Below are positions 6,561 to 7,017 of a stretch of 7,017 nt of DNA, in pieces. Each line of letters starts with the position of its first letter. The first letter of the stretch is position 1. Where the stretch lies: positions 1-7,017 of the forward strand of contig JAKAJX010000182.1 in NCBI GenBank assembly GCA_021824855.1. The letters run 5' to 3'. Source of the stretch: Bacteroidota bacterium (lineage in GTDB: Bacteria; Bacteroidota; Bacteroidia; Chitinophagales; Chitinophagaceae). The notes beneath the pieces were generated by a model, which made no database searches, was not told where the DNA came from, and saw only the letters and a program-made list of their open reading frames with translations. Made by a program: the position numbers and the translations under genes.

Positions 6561-6776
6561 TTACGAGCAACAAGCAGTTTCGTTTTGCTTTGGAGGGCAT
6601 TTTACATTTCCATAACTGCAAAAAACACAACAATCGCCCAATTTAGGTTGTAACCTTGTTTTGCAGTTTGTGCATTCATAAAAAAATTGACATGCATTGG
6701 TAGGCATTATTTCTATTTTTTGGTATCCGCAAATTGGGCAGGTTATGGTTGATTTAAGAGTGGGTTCTTTATTCAT
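6561..6776 (-). CDS. GDCCVxC-family Cys-rich small protein (all-Cys form)
   Basis: This is a 71-residue protein with 11 cysteines. A zinc-ribbon-like pair of knuckles is formed by CPIC (Cys13, Cys16) and CTNC (Cys35, Cys38), with Cys29 between. The diagnostic GDCCVFCSYGNVKCPP follows at 48-62, and the protein ends with a Cys-Cys-Ser tail (69-71). This matches the family named GDCCVxC domain-containing (seleno)protein, some members of which carry selenocysteine. Here no in-frame TGA is read and every position is ordinary Cys. The biochemical role is not established. The Cys density suggests thiol chemistry or binding of soft metals. The gene is divergent from an arsR-type regulator, and their 90-base shared region carries two strong palindromic operators, so metal- or metalloid-induced expression is likely. 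The start at 6776 is preceded by GTAAG, a weak ribosome site. Confidence 0.85.
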   Translation of the reverse strand: MNKEPTLKSTITCPICGYQKIEIMPTNACQFFYECTNCKTRLQPKLGDCCVFCSYGNVKCPPKQNETACCS

Positions 6777-6796
6777 CTTACTTTTTTTTTAAAAAT

Positions 6797-6820
6797 ATTT
6801 ATCGTAAAAATACGATAAAT
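6797..6820. promoter_or_regulatory. ArsR operator 1, perfect 10-base inverted repeat
   Basis: ATTTATCGTA (6797-6806) and TACGATAAAT (6811-6820) are exact reverse complements separated by AAAA. The core ATCGTA-AAAA-TACGAT is repeated identically 44 bases away. It sits 21 bases upstream of the GDCCVxC gene start and where the -33 region of the arsR promoter would fall, so one site could control both directions. Confidence 0.8.
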
Positions 6821-6835
6821 GAAAAATTTTCATTT
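6817..6835. repeat. Third palindrome between the two ArsR operators
   Basis: AAATGAAAA (6817-6825) and TTTTCATTT (6827-6835) are exact reverse complements around a single A. The sequence differs from the ArsR operator core and overlaps the outer end of operator 1 by four bases. It lies in the presumed promoter spacer. It may be a site for another factor, a DNA-bending element, or chance in AT-rich DNA. Confidence 0.4.
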
Positions 6836-6841
6836 ACTTTG
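6834..6841 (+). promoter_or_regulatory. Possible -7 box of the arsR promoter
   Basis: TTACTTTG matches TAnnTTTG at all fixed positions but the second. It lies between the two operators, which would place operator 1 over the -33 region and operator 2 at the transcription start. No clear TTG -33 box was found, so the assignment is tentative. Confidence 0.35.
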
Positions 6842-6844
6842 TTC

Positions 6845-6860
6845 ATCGTAAAAATACGAT
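6845..6860. promoter_or_regulatory. ArsR operator 2
   Basis: ATCGTA (6845-6850), AAAA, TACGAT (6855-6860) repeats the 16-base core of operator 1 exactly, with a centre-to-centre distance of 44 bases, about four helical turns. It ends six bases before the arsR start codon, so a bound dimer would block transcription start and the leader. Confidence 0.75.
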
Positions 6861-6866
6861 ATTATT

Positions 6867-7017
6867 ATGGCAATACATAAATTAGAAGAATTTGGTAAAA
6901 AAGAGCAACACCTTGCAAGTTTTGCCAAAGCAATGGGGCATCCTGCTCGAATTGCAATTTTAAAAGTATTGGCACAGCGTAGCGAATGTGTATGCGGAGA
7001 AATAGTTAATGTAATTC
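6867..7017 (+). CDS. ArsR-family metalloregulator, 5' part only
   Basis: Fifty complete codons are present before the window ends. They start with an N-terminal helix (about 5-20), then the family segment AKAMGHPARIAILKVLAQ (20-37), and SECVCGEIV with Cys41 and Cys43. This CVC at the start of the DNA-recognition region corresponds to the ELCVCDL metal-binding motif of arsenic-sensing ArsR proteins, which release DNA when As(III) or Sb(III) binds. The gene is expected to repress itself and the divergent GDCCVxC gene through the two palindromes just upstream. The rest of the winged helix, any additional Cys ligand and downstream resistance genes lie beyond the window. Family assignment is strong. 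The actual inducer is inferred from the motif. Confidence 0.85.
   Translation, partial: MAIHKLEEFGKKEQHLASFAKAMGHPARIAILKVLAQRSECVCGEIVNVI

Overview
The window looks like chromosome from a low-GC member of the Bacteroidota, plausibly a Chitinophagales-type relative, although the order is a guess. The evidence is AT-rich DNA with strongly AT-biased codons, promoters that match the Bacteroidota form (TTG about 18-21 bases before TAnnTTTG) rather than the E. coli form, start codons without clear Shine-Dalgarno sequences, and family-level resemblance of the proteins. No RNA gene, insertion sequence, CRISPR array or origin was seen.

Region 1 (about 78-3330, + strand) holds three closely spaced genes behind one recognisable promoter. 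They are mqnC (futalosine-pathway menaquinone synthesis, radical SAM), kbl (glycine C-acetyltransferase) and a lipoprotein-type class D (OXA-like) beta-lactamase with a complete active site. The gaps are 47 and 22 bases, so co-transcription is likely, although the three functions are not linked by a pathway. Bases 1-77 hold nothing that can be assigned. A bidirectional hairpin at 3354-3388 separates this unit from the convergent genes that follow.

Region 2 (3409-6361, - strand) is a probable envelope-stress or membrane regulatory unit. Reading along the minus strand it has a 60-residue uncharacterised basic protein (6276-6094), a PadR-family repressor (5996-5631) and, 17 bases later, a 734-residue membrane protein with two PspC domains (5613-3409). 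The promoters predicted for the small gene and for padR share an unusual element that covers the -33 box, and a perfect 8-bp-arm inverted repeat lies just before padR. I infer that PadR controls both promoters.

Region 3 (6509-7017) is the edge of what looks like a metal or metalloid response locus. It has a Cys-rich GDCCVxC-family small protein on the minus strand and, divergently, the 5' part of an ArsR-family repressor with a Cys-Val-Cys sensor motif, cut off by the window end. Their 90-base intergenic region holds two copies of a perfect palindrome (ATCGTA, four A, TACGAT), which are convincing ArsR operators, plus a third, unrelated perfect palindrome between them.

Nothing here is a clearly new multi-gene system. 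The most rewarding items are the PadR-linked promoter element with the small basic protein, the doubled ArsR operator, and the beta-lactamase sitting behind housekeeping genes.
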